A stretch of 64,000 bases of DNA from Hymenobacter ginkgonis (GCF_009755225.1 NZ_WQKZ01000005.1:1-64000); one strand, 5' to 3'. Numbered from the stretch's first letter, positions 36,101-44,690 are shown. The notes: a model not told the origin generated them from the letters alone. A program made the numbers and translations.

Positions 36101-36789
36101 TGGGCACCACACTGTCGGCCTTCTACGTGGGCGCGCCGGCGTTCAATGGCCTTTCCACTCGCTTTAGCTACACCTACGCTGGCGACATGAATGGCGATGG
36201 CCAGACGGTGAACGACTTGGTGTACATCCCGCGCAGCGCCACCGATATCAACCTCATTGATATTGCCATCACCGACACCCGCGCCACGGGTGGGGGCACG
36301 CCGGCCCGCATTGGCACTTATACTGCTGCCCAGCAGTACGCCGACCTCGACGCCTACATCAGCCAGGACCCCTACCTGAGCAAGCACCGCGGCGAGTACA
36401 TGGAGCGCAACGGCGCCCAAAACCCTTGGCAGCACCAAATTGACGTGAAGCTGCTGCAAGACATCTTCACCAACATCGGCAAAGACCGCAACACGCTCCA
36501 GCTGACGGTGGACATCTTCAACGTGGGCAACCTGCTGAACAGCAATTGGGGCAAGGCGCAGTTCGCCAATCGTACGGCGCTGCTGTCTTACCAGGGCTAC
36601 AACGCCGCCGGGCAGCCGGTCTTCACCTTCCCCTACCTCACGGCTCCGGTTGTGACGCGCGGCAGCGGCACCACGCCTGGCATCATTGCTACCCCCGGCA
36701 CGGCGCTCAGCACCACCTACCGCGACGACGTAACCAGCCTCGCTTCGCGCTGGCAGATGCAGCTCGGCGTGCGCTACATCTTCAACTAG
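33166..36789 (+). CDS. TonB-dependent receptor, Oar-like, first of a tandem pair
   Basis: A 1207-residue outer-membrane protein. The signal peptide ends GWSQ, and the mature protein begins with Gln removed or retained at that site. A CarboxypepD_reg-like beta domain covers about residues 27-110 (GQVLPGATVIAVH, VGGPYTVKV), then a plug domain (TVTGGRQNPVIN, NNITIDGA, YDVRQGSFTGAGINAVTRSG) and a large beta-barrel ending WQMQLGVRYIFN. No SusD partner is present. Oar-like receptors of this length are frequent in Bacteroidota; the ligand is unknown. The next receptor is its paralogue. Confidence 0.92.
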   Translation: MKYTYHRLLLLLVALLTAQLGWSQGATTAAMSGTIADNKGQVLPGATVIAVHTPTNTQYVAPTNAEGRFNIQNMRVGGPYTVKVTFVGYQDYTRTGINLTLAENYRLDAKLGEATTSLAEVTVTGGRQNPVINADRTGAATTVQREAIERLPTLNRSFNDFTRLTPQASGQSFGGRNTGFNNITIDGAIFNNSFGLASTVGGQAGAQPISIDAIDQIQVSIAPYDVRQGSFTGAGINAVTRSGSNRVSASVYGFYRNQDLVGSKVGDVNSAYPPFNLKNFGFRVGGPIVKDKLFFFVNAERELRNAPPTGNYQASVAGQAATATTSAATSQDLTALSNFLRERYGYETGAYQNYQLRQNSDKITARLDWNISPNNRFNIKYNYLKSYADIAPSASGAVGTRSQSQFGLPYQSAYYTINNNLNSFIAELNSTLGAGKFSNNLTAGYSAFRDFRSTLSSVFPLVDIGTNVGLTAFPTATNNNPAYSAPTATLTSFGYEPFTAGNVLNTDVYQVGDNFTAYLGKHNVTVGTYNEFYKFTNGFAPNYNGLYRYNSLEDFYNANGYSYDRTNGQYTAYNTTTNPSPGRENASVYRLQYNANGSDQIPFAYVNAQQYGLYLQDEYSPRQNLKFTVGIRGDLPVISNNLVQNVYVGGGADASGSTGGALTFRNGVQLNTGQIPVRKVLYSPRIGFNWDVNDDRKTQVRGGTGIFTGRVPYVLISNQASNNGILFGALDATASGNPNILTGPAASPTQAYPFNPNVNAYRPTTAAAAPTGYNLAVTDQNFKFPQVWRSNLAIDKELFGGIVATIEGLYTKDMNALAFENVNLPNPVRNANAAQGQQGGDARPIFYNFSGTPNANGLVTATPYNRIYGLLGTSSAPTNTARTPNITDAILMKNTNKGYSYSLTAQLQKSFSNGLFASAAYTYTDSRSVNDGGSTPTNIWRDRYVSGDPNADALSYSSYLQQHRIVAALSYRREYLGHLGTTLSAFYVGAPAFNGLSTRFSYTYAGDMNGDGQTVNDLVYIPRSATDINLIDIAITDTRATGGGTPARIGTYTAAQQYADLDAYISQDPYLSKHRGEYMERNGAQNPWQHQIDVKLLQDIFTNIGKDRNTLQLTVDIFNVGNLLNSNWGKAQFANRTALLSYQGYNAAGQPVFTFPYLTAPVVTRGSGTTPGIIATPGTALSTTYRDDVTSLASRWQMQLGVRYIFN

Positions 36790-36829
36790 TGGAGAGCTGA
36801 GCTACGCAAACTGATTTTTTTTGAGAAAA

Positions 36830-36858
36830 GGGCGGGAAGAATTTCCCGCCCTTTTTTT
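36830..36858 (+). terminator. intrinsic terminator of the first receptor
   Basis: GGGCGGGAA pairs with TTCCCGCCC and is followed by seven T. The stem resembles that of the second receptor's terminator at 40315. The remainder of the 306-base gap (36790-37095) holds the promoter of the second receptor and nothing else I can identify. Confidence 0.92.
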
Positions 36859-37041
36859 GCGCTAAACGGTCCAGTTTTTTAATTTTTGACGAAGAAACCT
36901 GGATAAAAACTGGGACTGCGGAAGATGACAGCCACTAGCAGGCACCCTGCCCGAATAATGAGGGGTAAGGCAAATACGCGGAAAGCCTCCTTTTTTGCGG
37001 CTCGTGAAGCATTAATGACGGGGCTAGCGGCGCGCTGCCCG

Positions 37042-37049
37042 TAACTTTG
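37042..37049 (+). promoter_or_regulatory. -7 element TAACTTTG
   Basis: An exact TAnnTTTG match 46 bases before the ATG of the second receptor. Confidence 0.55.
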
Positions 37050-37095
37050 CCCTTGCTGTTAGGCATGTCACCATTAATCACTAACCATTTTCTGT

Positions 37096-40000
37096 ATGAT
37101 TCAGAAAGTTTTACGCTACCTGCTACTGCTGGTGCTCGCTGTTGGCACAACCCAGCTTAGCTGGGGCCAGGGTGCTACCACCGCCTCCATCAACGGGGCA
37201 GTTACCGATGCAAAGGGCGAACCGCTGCCCGGTGCCACGGTTCTAGCTATTCACACGCCTACCAACACCCAATATGGCGTGGGTACCAACGGCGACGGCC
37301 GCTATAACATTCAGGGCATGCGCGTTGGCGGGCCCTACACGATTAAAGTGAGCTTCGTAGGCAACCAGGATGTAACCCGCACGGGGATTTTCCTGTCGCT
37401 GGGCGAAACCCTGCGCCTCGATGTGCCCATGAGCGCTTCGACCACCGAACTGGGCAACGTAGTCGTAACTGGCCGCCCCGACCCGGTTATCAACGCTGGC
37501 CGCACCGGTGCGGAAACCAACGTGAGCCGCGCCCAAATCAACCAACTGCCCACGCTGAACCGCAACCTGACTGACTTTACCCGTCTTACCCCCCAAGCGG
37601 GCGGCGGCGGCAGCTCCTCGTTTGGCGGTGCCAACAACCGTTACAACAACATCACCATCGACGGTGCTGTGAACAACGACGTGTTTGGCCTGGCGGCTTC
37701 GGGTACGCCCGGTGGCCAAGCAAGCACCAACCCTATCGCCCTCGATGCTATCGACCAGATTCAGGTAGTGCTGGCGCCCTACGACGTAACGCTGGGTAGC
37801 TTCACTGGCGCCGGCGTAAACGCTGTTACCCGCTCGGGTTCGAACGACGTATCGGCCTCTATCTACGGTTTTGGCCGCAACCAAAATTCGATTGGTAAAA
37901 GCGTAACTGAGCCTCGCACCAAGGCCGACAAGTTTTCGAACTACACTACCGGTTTCCGGGTAGGTGGCGCCCTGGTGAAAGACAAGGTATTCTTCTTCCT
38001 GAACGGCGAAATTGCTCGCGTAAACACCCCGCTGGGCTTTGTGCCCGGCACCGCCGACTCGCGCGCTCCTATTGAAAGCCTGAATCGCATTGCCGCTATC
38101 GCGAACTCGCCCCTCTACGGCAACTATGACGCTGGTTCGTACGGCGACATCACGCGCCGCACCGAGAGCAACAAGATTTTTGCTCGTCTGGACTTCAACC
38201 TCTCGGAAAATAACACCCTGACGCTGCGTCACAACTTCGTAAAGGCGTTTGACGACAACATTACCCGCACTGCCAACAACGTGCGCTTCAGCAACAACGC
38301 TTATAAATTCAGCAACATCACCAATAATACGGTAGCTGAATTGAACTCGCGTTTCACGGGTGGTTTCTCTAATAAGCTGATTCTGAGTTACAGCGCCATC
38401 CGCGACTCGCGCGACGTGGTAGGGGCTCCCGGCCCGGCTTACCAGATTGTCGACAACGGTATCACCTACCAGCTGGGCCAGGAGCGTAGCTCGGTCGCTA
38501 ACCAGCTTGACCAGGACATCGTGGAAATCACCGACAACCTGACCAAGCAGTTCGGCAAGCATACCCTCACCTTAGGCACGCACAACGAAGGCTACAAATT
38601 CCGCAACTTGTTCCTTAATAACGGCGCTGGTTATTACACCTTCACGTCTATCGATAATTTCGCGGCTGGCCGTGCTACCCAGGTGCAGTCGAGCTACGCT
38701 ACCGCCAACAATGGCGAGGCCAAGTTTAAAGCAGCCCAGTTGGGCTTCTACGCTCAGGACGAATACACGCCCACCGAGAACCTGCGCCTGACCTTGGGGA
38801 TGCGCATCGACGTACCCGTGTTTGCGGATAAGCCCGGCAACAACGAAGGCGTAGCTACGCAGTTCGGCAGCCAGTACCACACCAGCAACACCCCCAACGG
38901 GCAGGTGCTGTACTCGCCCCGTATCGGCTTCAACTGGGACGTGAACAACGACTCGAAAGTGCAGCTCCGCGGTGGTACCGGTATCTTCTCGGGCCGCGTG
39001 CCTTTCGTGTGGATTTCGAACAGCTACACCAACAGCGGCCTGATTCAGGGTTCGGTAAACCAGACGGGTACGCCAGCCAGCGGCACTACCCCTGCTTCGA
39101 CCACCCTGCCGGTGCAAATCGACCCCACCAAAATCGCGACTACTTACAGCAACGTGCCCACTACCCAGATTAACCTGGTGAGCGACAACTTCAAGCTGCC
39201 GCAGGTATGGCGCTCGAACTTGGCCGTTGACTTCCGCCTGCCCGGCGACGTAGTTGCTACGGTGGAAGGCATCTACTCCAAGACGCTGAACGATATCTAC
39301 TACAAAGACCTGAACCTGACGGCCCCAGTAGGCCGCCTGGCTGGCCCCGACCAACGCCCCGTGTACGCGGCTACTACTGCCGCCCGCCGCGTTAACCAGA
39401 GCTACACCAACGTATACCTGCTCGATAACACCAGCCAGGGCTACCGCTACAATGCCACTTTCCAGCTGCAGAAGCGCTTCTTGGGCGGCCTGAACACGAC
39501 GGCTGCTTACACCTACGGCGTGTCGAAAGAAGTTAACAGCGGCATCAGCAGCACGGCTTCGTCGAACTACGGCTTCAACCAGGTAGCCTATGACCCCAAC
39601 AACCCCGAGCTAGGCTACTCGCGCAACGACCAGCGCCACCGCGTAATCGGCAGCGCCGGCTACACGTTCCGCTACGCTAATGACGCGATGGCCACTACGT
39701 TCACCGTATTCTACGAAGGTCTGTCGGGCCAGCCCCTGACCTACATCTACGGCCAGGGCGCCGACGTGAACCGCGATGGCAACACCAGCAACGACCTGCT
39801 CTACGTGCCGACCAACGTGCGTGACGCCAGCCAAATCGTGCTCGTGCGCAGTAGCACCACCGATACCCGCACGGTAGCGCAGATTCAGGACCAGCTGGAT
39901 GCCTTCATCGAGAATGACCCTTACCTGCGCTCGCACCGCGGCCAGGTAGTGGAGCGCTTTGCTGCCCGCCTGCCCTGGACGCACCAGATTGACATGCGTA

Positions 40001-40281
40001 TCGCCCAGGATTTCAACTTTATTGCCGGCGGTAAGAAAAACACCATCCAGGTAACGTTTGACGTGCAGAACGTGGGCAACCTGCTCAACAACAACTGGGG
40101 CCGCCAGTACACCGTGTCCAACAACGCCGTGGAGCTACTGCGCCCCGAGGCAACGGGCCCCGGCGTACAGCCGACCTTCTCGTTCCCAACTTCGTTCACG
40201 ACTACCAACCGGTCGTACGACTACGCGCCGTTCCTGTCGCGTTGGCAGGGGCAGCTGGGCGTGCGCTACAGCTTCAACTAA
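37096..40281 (+). CDS. TonB-dependent receptor, Oar-like, second of a tandem pair
   Basis: A 1061-residue outer-membrane protein with the same plan as its neighbour: signal peptide ending SWGQ, CarboxypepD_reg-like domain (GEPLPGATVLAIHTPTNTQY), plug (VVVTGRPDPVINAGRTGAE, NNITIDGAVNND) and a barrel ending WQGQLGVRYSFN. The N-terminal 250 residues are strongly alike in the two proteins while the barrels differ, as expected after tandem duplication. It has its own promoter and terminator. Ligand unknown; the Fur-family gene nearby may be relevant to metal uptake, but this is only positional. Confidence 0.92.
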   Translation: MIQKVLRYLLLLVLAVGTTQLSWGQGATTASINGAVTDAKGEPLPGATVLAIHTPTNTQYGVGTNGDGRYNIQGMRVGGPYTIKVSFVGNQDVTRTGIFLSLGETLRLDVPMSASTTELGNVVVTGRPDPVINAGRTGAETNVSRAQINQLPTLNRNLTDFTRLTPQAGGGGSSSFGGANNRYNNITIDGAVNNDVFGLAASGTPGGQASTNPIALDAIDQIQVVLAPYDVTLGSFTGAGVNAVTRSGSNDVSASIYGFGRNQNSIGKSVTEPRTKADKFSNYTTGFRVGGALVKDKVFFFLNGEIARVNTPLGFVPGTADSRAPIESLNRIAAIANSPLYGNYDAGSYGDITRRTESNKIFARLDFNLSENNTLTLRHNFVKAFDDNITRTANNVRFSNNAYKFSNITNNTVAELNSRFTGGFSNKLILSYSAIRDSRDVVGAPGPAYQIVDNGITYQLGQERSSVANQLDQDIVEITDNLTKQFGKHTLTLGTHNEGYKFRNLFLNNGAGYYTFTSIDNFAAGRATQVQSSYATANNGEAKFKAAQLGFYAQDEYTPTENLRLTLGMRIDVPVFADKPGNNEGVATQFGSQYHTSNTPNGQVLYSPRIGFNWDVNNDSKVQLRGGTGIFSGRVPFVWISNSYTNSGLIQGSVNQTGTPASGTTPASTTLPVQIDPTKIATTYSNVPTTQINLVSDNFKLPQVWRSNLAVDFRLPGDVVATVEGIYSKTLNDIYYKDLNLTAPVGRLAGPDQRPVYAATTAARRVNQSYTNVYLLDNTSQGYRYNATFQLQKRFLGGLNTTAAYTYGVSKEVNSGISSTASSNYGFNQVAYDPNNPELGYSRNDQRHRVIGSAGYTFRYANDAMATTFTVFYEGLSGQPLTYIYGQGADVNRDGNTSNDLLYVPTNVRDASQIVLVRSSTTDTRTVAQIQDQLDAFIENDPYLRSHRGQVVERFAARLPWTHQIDMRIAQDFNFIAGGKKNTIQVTFDVQNVGNLLNNNWGRQYTVSNNAVELLRPEATGPGVQPTFSFPTSFTTTNRSYDYAPFLSRWQGQLGVRYSFN

Positions 40282-40314
40282 TAGCGGCGGCCACCCGGCC
40301 ACTAGCTACCTTAA

Positions 40315-40347
40315 ATGGGCGGGGAAATTTCCCCGCCCATTTTTTTT
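40315..40347 (+). terminator. intrinsic terminator of the second receptor
   Basis: A perfect 26-base palindrome (40315-40340) with a GGGCGGGG core is followed by a run of T to 40347. Confidence 0.92.
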
Positions 40348-40391
40348 GGGCCTGATTGCGGGGGAGTTGCGAAGAATGTTGGCCCTACCCC

Positions 40392-40421
40392 TTGCACAAG
40401 TGAAAAGCTACCGTACTTTTG
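40392..40421 (+). promoter_or_regulatory. promoter of tRNA-Ala
   Basis: TTG at 40392-40394, a 19-base spacer and an exact TACTTTTG at 40414-40421, 41 bases before the tRNA. This is the best full promoter in the window. Confidence 0.75.
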
Positions 40422-40461
40422 CAGAACCAACGCGCAATAGGCGCCGCGGCCAAACAAAAAA

Positions 40462-40536
<75 letters not shown>

Positions 40537-40551
40537 CTCCCGTTTCCGCTT

Positions 40552-40590
40552 AAAAGGCGCCTGCAAGCTAGCTTGCAGGCGCCTTTTTTG
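40552..40590. terminator. terminator after tRNA-Ala, probably two-way
   Basis: A perfect 36-base palindrome (40552-40587) begins with A4 and runs into T6. It lies 15 bases after the tRNA and can also end the fur-like gene that stops at 40644 on the other strand. Confidence 0.92.
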
Positions 40591-40643
40591 TTGATGCTTG
40601 GTGAAGAAATCCTGCTATGTGCTGGGTATAGCCCTACCCCTTG

Positions 40644-41093
40644 CTAGCCAGCCTGGCAAAACTGACACACGCCCGACAGCAAAAAGTCGCGCCGCTCGGC
40701 CTGAAAGCCGCCCGGCAGCTGCACCGCCGGAATGGCCACTTGGCTTAGGCAGTAGGTGTGGCTGCACACGCCGCACTTGAAGTGCACGTGGTTGTCGAAG
40801 TGGGCGCCGGCCGAGCACTCGATGGAGCAGGCGGCGTAGCGCAGCACGTCAGTATCGTCGATAACGCGGTGGATGAGGCCGCTCTGCTCGAAGCTTTTGA
40901 GGGTGCGATAGAGCGTGATGCGGTCGGTATCAGCGCCGATTTCCTGCTCAATCTCGGCCCCGGTGAGCGCGTAGCCCTTGCCCGACACGGCGGCCAGCAC
41001 GGCGCGGCGCACGGGCGTTTGGCGCAGGCCGTGGCGTAGGAGGGTTTGGGTGAGGCGGTCGGGGGCAGTGGTGGGGGTAGGGGCGGCGGGCAT
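40644..41093 (-). CDS. Fur family transcriptional regulator
   Basis: A 149-residue metal-sensing regulator. The N-terminal winged helix contains LRQTPVRRAVLAAVSG and RITLYRTLKSFEQSGLIHRV. The C-terminal part has HFDNHVHFKCGVCSHTYCL and a second Cys pair in GVCQFC, the structural zinc site of Fur/Zur/PerR proteins. The metal sensed cannot be read from this. It lies beside the TonB receptors and is read divergently from the GT39-like gene. Confidence 0.92.
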   Translation of the reverse strand: MPAAPTPTTAPDRLTQTLLRHGLRQTPVRRAVLAAVSGKGYALTGAEIEQEIGADTDRITLYRTLKSFEQSGLIHRVIDDTDVLRYAACSIECSAGAHFDNHVHFKCGVCSHTYCLSQVAIPAVQLPGGFQAERRDFLLSGVCQFCQAG

Positions 41094-41097
41094 GCGT

Positions 41098-41105
41098 CAA
41101 ACTTA
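41098..41105 (-). promoter_or_regulatory. -7 element TAAGTTTG for the fur-like gene
   Basis: The minus strand reads TAAGTTTG, an exact match, only 4 bases before the ATG at 41093. If used, the message would have almost no leader. A second, weaker candidate TAACTTTT lies at 41108-41115. Confidence 0.45.
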
Positions 41106-41170
41106 CGAAAAGTTACAAATACTACTAAAAGGAAGTCAGCCAAGCCAAACTGCTACGGAGGGCTGCCTCG

Positions 41171-41178
41171 TACCTTTG
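41171..41178 (+). promoter_or_regulatory. -7 element TACCTTTG
   Basis: An exact TAnnTTTG match 49 bases before the GTG of the GT39-like gene. Confidence 0.5.
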
Positions 41179-41227
41179 CGGAGCTTGGCGCACTAGCGGC
41201 CAGCTATCGACTTTAAGAACACGCATC

Positions 41228-42874
41228 GTGGTAGAATCGTTGGCCCGCCGGGCTCTAGCAGCGCTGAGCAAGCGGCCCGCCTGGGTGGCCGGGCTTACGC
41301 TGGCCGTGGCCTTGCCGGCGCTGCTGCTGCACCTAGGCTGGATGCCGCTGCTGGTTGATGAGCCTATTCGGGCATTGGTGGCCTTGGAAATGCACCACTC
41401 GGGCCAGTTTTTTGCGCCTACACTGCAAGGCTTTCCCTACTACAACAAGCCGCCCCTGTTTAACTGGCTGCTAATAGCCTTATTCAGAATAACGGGGCGG
41501 CAGGACGAGTTTATCCTGCGCCTCCCCACCATTGCGGCGCTGCTGCTGTACGCGGCGGCCATTTGGCGGGTGCTGCGTCCGCAATTGGGCAGCCGGCTGG
41601 CATTTACGGTAGCGCTGGCTTTTGCCACTACGGGCCGGGTGCTCTTCTACGATTCCTTTCTGGGGCTGATTGACTTATGGCACGCTGGCCTAACGTGGCT
41701 GGGCTTTATGGCCATTTGGCACTATGGGCAGCGTGGGCAATGGGTGCGGCTATTTGTGGTGAGCTACGTGCTGGTGGCCATTGGCTTCCTCCTAAAAGGG
41801 CTGCCGTCGCTGGTGTTTCAGGCCATCGCCTTACTGGTGTACTGCCTCGATACTCGGCAGTGGCGGCGGCTTTTTGGCTGGCAGCATGTGCTGGGGGTAG
41901 GGGTGTTGGCTAGTATCCTGGGCACGTACTTCGCCATTTATAGCCACCACAATTCACTCGAAACGGCCCTGGCTACGCTCTGGTCGCAGTCGAGCCAACG
42001 TACCGTGGCCGAGCAGCCTGTGGCCGATTCGATTCGGTACGTGCTGCTATTTCCCTTCGATTTTATCAAGCATTTCTTGCCCTGGACGCTGCTTGGCGTG
42101 TGCCTACTGCGGCGCGATTGGCGACAGGCCATTTTCGGGCCTGCGTTTCGGCGTTATAATGCGCTGCTGTTTCTGGCGGTGCTGCCGGTGTATTGGCTGT
42201 CGCCGGCTACTATTCCGCGCTACTTATTTATGTTGATTCCGCTTGGGCTGACCGTAGTGGTACCACTCTACCACGAGCTGTGGGCGCGCCGGGCCTGGCA
42301 GGTGCGCTGGCTCGATGCCTCGTGGCTGCTGCTGCTGGCGGCTACTACGCTCGGGGTGCTGGGGCCGCCACTGCTGCGCGCCGCGGCCAAGCTAGGACTG
42401 GTAGCCCCAGCCCACTTGGCTTTTATGCGTGGCGTCCCCGATTCGTGGTTGCTGAGCCTAGTGCTGTTTGCGCCGCTGGCGTTGCTGGCGTACCTGTTCT
42501 GGCGCCTCGCCGACTACCGCCTGCTAGTGCTGGGCTATTATTTATTGGTGCTGCGGCTAGCGTTCGATGTATTCATCTTCCCGGCGCGCATCCAAACTTC
42601 GCCCGAGGTAGCTTACCGCACCGACGCTGTGCGCGTGGGCCGCGAAACCAAGGGCCGCCCGCTGGTACTCTGGCCCAATTCGCTGCTCGACAATGTGGAG
42701 GCGTTTTACATCTCGCGCGAGCGCGGCGAAACGCTTATTACTGGGCCCCTACCCCCGCGCCCCGGCACGCTCTACCTGGCCGACGAGCGTATGTTGAATG
42801 GCCTTGCCTACCGCACGCTCGACAAGTTTACTATTGATGGAGGCATCGTGTTTCGGGTCGTCGAGATGAAATAG
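41228..42874 (+). CDS. ArnT/GT39-like membrane glycosyltransferase
   Basis: A 548-residue protein with about 11 membrane segments. The first large periplasmic loop contains VDEPIRALVALEM followed by FFAPTLQGFPYYNKPPLFNW, which corresponds to the catalytic Asp-Glu and the KPP motif of ArnT/PMT-type enzymes. These transfer a sugar from undecaprenyl phosphate to lipid A or proteins. The true acceptor is unknown. Starts with GTG; followed closely by a UPF0104-type membrane protein, an HpnK-like gene and a GT2 gene, suggesting a lipid-modification neighbourhood. Confidence 0.82.
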   Translation: MVESLARRALAALSKRPAWVAGLTLAVALPALLLHLGWMPLLVDEPIRALVALEMHHSGQFFAPTLQGFPYYNKPPLFNWLLIALFRITGRQDEFILRLPTIAALLLYAAAIWRVLRPQLGSRLAFTVALAFATTGRVLFYDSFLGLIDLWHAGLTWLGFMAIWHYGQRGQWVRLFVVSYVLVAIGFLLKGLPSLVFQAIALLVYCLDTRQWRRLFGWQHVLGVGVLASILGTYFAIYSHHNSLETALATLWSQSSQRTVAEQPVADSIRYVLLFPFDFIKHFLPWTLLGVCLLRRDWRQAIFGPAFRRYNALLFLAVLPVYWLSPATIPRYLFMLIPLGLTVVVPLYHELWARRAWQVRWLDASWLLLLAATTLGVLGPPLLRAAAKLGLVAPAHLAFMRGVPDSWLLSLVLFAPLALLAYLFWRLADYRLLVLGYYLLVLRLAFDVFIFPARIQTSPEVAYRTDAVRVGRETKGRPLVLWPNSLLDNVEAFYISRERGETLITGPLPPRPGTLYLADERMLNGLAYRTLDKFTIDGGIVFRVVEMK

Positions 42875-42952
42875 GCGCTGCTGGCCCTGAGCCCAGTAGT
42901 CGGTAAGAGTGCCGCTTATCATTTTCTGTTACCGTTTTCCCTACCCCCTCGC

Positions 42953-43804
42953 ATGCCCGCCTGGCGCCGATACCTCCCGCTGCTAGCCAAGCTGGCCTTT
43001 ATGGCTGGCGCCCTGTGGCTGGTGGCGCGCCACCTCGATTTGCCGCTGCTGGGCCGCACGCTGCGCCAGGCGCGGCCAGGATGGCTAGCGCTGGCGGTAG
43101 CGCTCTTCACGCTTTCCAAGCTCATTGCTTCGGTGCGGCTTAATACATTTTTTCAGGCCGTCGGTATTCAGCTTTCGGAGCGCTACAACCTGCGGCTGTA
43201 CTGGCTGGGAATGTACTACAACCTGTTTTTGCCGGGTGGTATTGGGGGCGATGGCTACAAGGTGTATTTGCTGGGGAAGGAATTTCCGGGGCGGCGGGCG
43301 GCCATTTTTCGGGCGCTACTGCTCGATAGAATCAGCGGCATGGTGGCGCTGCTGGTGCTGCTATTGCTGCTATTTGGGGGCACTGCCTACCCTGGTTGGT
43401 GGCGGGTAGGGGCACTGGCCCTGGTGCCACTGGGCCTGGGCCTGAGCTACGGCTTGGCCAGCTGGCTATTTAAGGAATTTCGGGGGGCGTTGGGGCGCAC
43501 TTCGTGGCAAGCGCTGGGGGTGCAGGGGTCGCAGGTATTGTGTGCGTGGGCACTACTAGCGGCGCTGGGCGCCAGTGGTGGCCCGGTGCTGCCCTACCTG
43601 CTGGTATTTTTGGCTTCGTCGATAGTAGCGGTGCTGCCCCTGACGGTGGGCGGCCTGGGCGCTCGCGAACTAACTTTTTTGTACGGCGCCCAGCTATTTG
43701 CCCTCAGTGTGCCAGTGGCAGTAAGCGTGAGCGTATTGTTTTACGTCATCTCGGCGCTGGTATCGCTAGTAGGAGCCTTTGTTAAAGTGAGCAATGAGCA
43801 ATGA
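42953..43804 (+). CDS. UPF0104/LPG-synthase-TM family membrane protein
   Basis: A 283-residue protein with about seven membrane segments. The family motif YNLFLPGGIGGDGYKVYLL is near residues 86-104, and LLLDRISGMVALL follows. Members include the flippase-like domain of lysylphosphatidylglycerol synthases and AglD-like proteins; they are linked to glycolipid or lipid-carrier transport. It lacks the cytosolic aminoacyl-transferase domain. It ends 14 bases before the opposite end of the HpnK-like gene. Confidence 0.85.
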   Translation: MPAWRRYLPLLAKLAFMAGALWLVARHLDLPLLGRTLRQARPGWLALAVALFTLSKLIASVRLNTFFQAVGIQLSERYNLRLYWLGMYYNLFLPGGIGGDGYKVYLLGKEFPGRRAAIFRALLLDRISGMVALLVLLLLLFGGTAYPGWWRVGALALVPLGLGLSYGLASWLFKEFRGALGRTSWQALGVQGSQVLCAWALLAALGASGGPVLPYLLVFLASSIVAVLPLTVGGLGARELTFLYGAQLFALSVPVAVSVSVLFYVISALVSLVGAFVKVSNEQ

Positions 43805-43817
43805 GCAAGTTTTCTGC

Positions 43818-44624
43818 TCACTGCGCGAACTGAGCGTAGCTCACTAGCTCGCCGCCTAGTTCGCGCAGCAGTTCGTGTGCTTCGCCGCTGCGCCAAAACG
43901 TATATTCGGGCACCCGCATCAGCGGCGAGCCGGGACGCTCGCTCAGGCCGGGGTGGCTCATAAATTCTACTACCTGCGCCTGCCCAAACGCGGCCCCTAC
44001 CCCCCGCCGAAAGCCAGCGGCACTCGCCGCTTCGGTCGAAAAAGTGCTCACCAGCGCCCCCGGCGTAGCGAAGCCGCGCAGCGCCCGCCGGCTGCTCAGG
44101 GCAAAAGCTTGCAGCACCAGCCCGCGCCCGTCGAGGCGGCCGGCGGCCGTGAGGCGGCGCACCCGGCGCACGCCCAACTCGCGCAAGCTGCCCAGCAGCG
44201 CTGGGCCCAGCAGCGGGTACTGGTGCAAGTGCTGGTGGCTGTCGGCGTGCGAGGGGGGTAGGCCGGCCGCGGCGAGGCGGCGCAGTTGGGCGGCTATTTC
44301 CAGCTTCAGCTCGGCGGAGCGCACTTGGCCCAGCAAAAACCGCTGCCATAGCTGGCTCGATGAGTAAAACTGCCCGTTGGCATCAACCAGCGACGGTACT
44401 TGCGAGGCGGCGCTCAGCGGCTGGCCCGCATTTAGGGTAAGGTGCAGGCCCACCGAGAGGGTAGGGGAAGCCAATTTTGCCAGCGCCCGCAGTTCAGCAT
44501 CGCTGGCGAAATTGGCCATCACGGTGGTGCTGCTTACTTGCCCGGCTGCGCCCAGCTCCAGGATGGCCTGGGTGGCGGGCGCATCCCAGCCGTAGTCGTC
44601 GCAGTTGATAATGAGCTTTTTCAA
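43818..44624 (-). CDS. HpnK/ChbG (YdjC) family deacetylase
   Basis: A 268-residue carbohydrate deacetylase-like protein. It begins KKLIINCDDYGWDAP, where the Asp pair binds metal, and HADSHQHLHQYP near residue 125 completes the metal site. SVGLHLTLNAGQP is also typical. Family members remove N-acetyl groups from sugars such as diacetylchitobiose or hopanoid-linked glucosamine. The start is TTG at 44624; the family N-terminus begins exactly there. A tRNA-like remnant begins two bases upstream. Confidence 0.87.
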   Translation of the reverse strand: MKKLIINCDDYGWDAPATQAILELGAAGQVSSTTVMANFASDAELRALAKLASPTLSVGLHLTLNAGQPLSAASQVPSLVDANGQFYSSSQLWQRFLLGQVRSAELKLEIAAQLRRLAAAGLPPSHADSHQHLHQYPLLGPALLGSLRELGVRRVRRLTAAGRLDGRGLVLQAFALSSRRALRGFATPGALVSTFSTEAASAAGFRRGVGAAFGQAQVVEFMSHPGLSERPGSPLMRVPEYTFWRSGEAHELLRELGGELVSYAQFAQ

Positions 44625-44625
44625 C

Positions 44626-44690
44626 TAGTACAGCAGGTAGTATGGGAGCCTCCGAAGCGCTAGTTCTAGGTTCGATTCCTAGCGCGACCG
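44626..44690 (+). pseudogene. decayed tRNA-Arg(CCG)-like sequence
   Basis: From 44626 the sequence can be drawn as a tRNA without its 5' acceptor strand: TA, D stem GTAC/GTAT with loop AGCAGGTA, anticodon stem GGAGC/GCGCT (one A-G mismatch) with loop CTCCGAA (anticodon CCG at 44652-44654), variable AGTT, T arm CTAGG-TTCGATT-CCTAG, and a 3' acceptor strand CGCGACC. The matching 5' strand GGTCGCG is absent; instead the start region of the HpnK-like gene is there. It is most likely a truncated gene, but an att-site remnant is possible. Confidence 0.6.

Noticed and set aside
33166..40281. A SusC/SusD polysaccharide utilisation locus.
   Set aside because: Both receptors are Oar-like; there is no SusD lipoprotein or glycoside hydrolase next to them.
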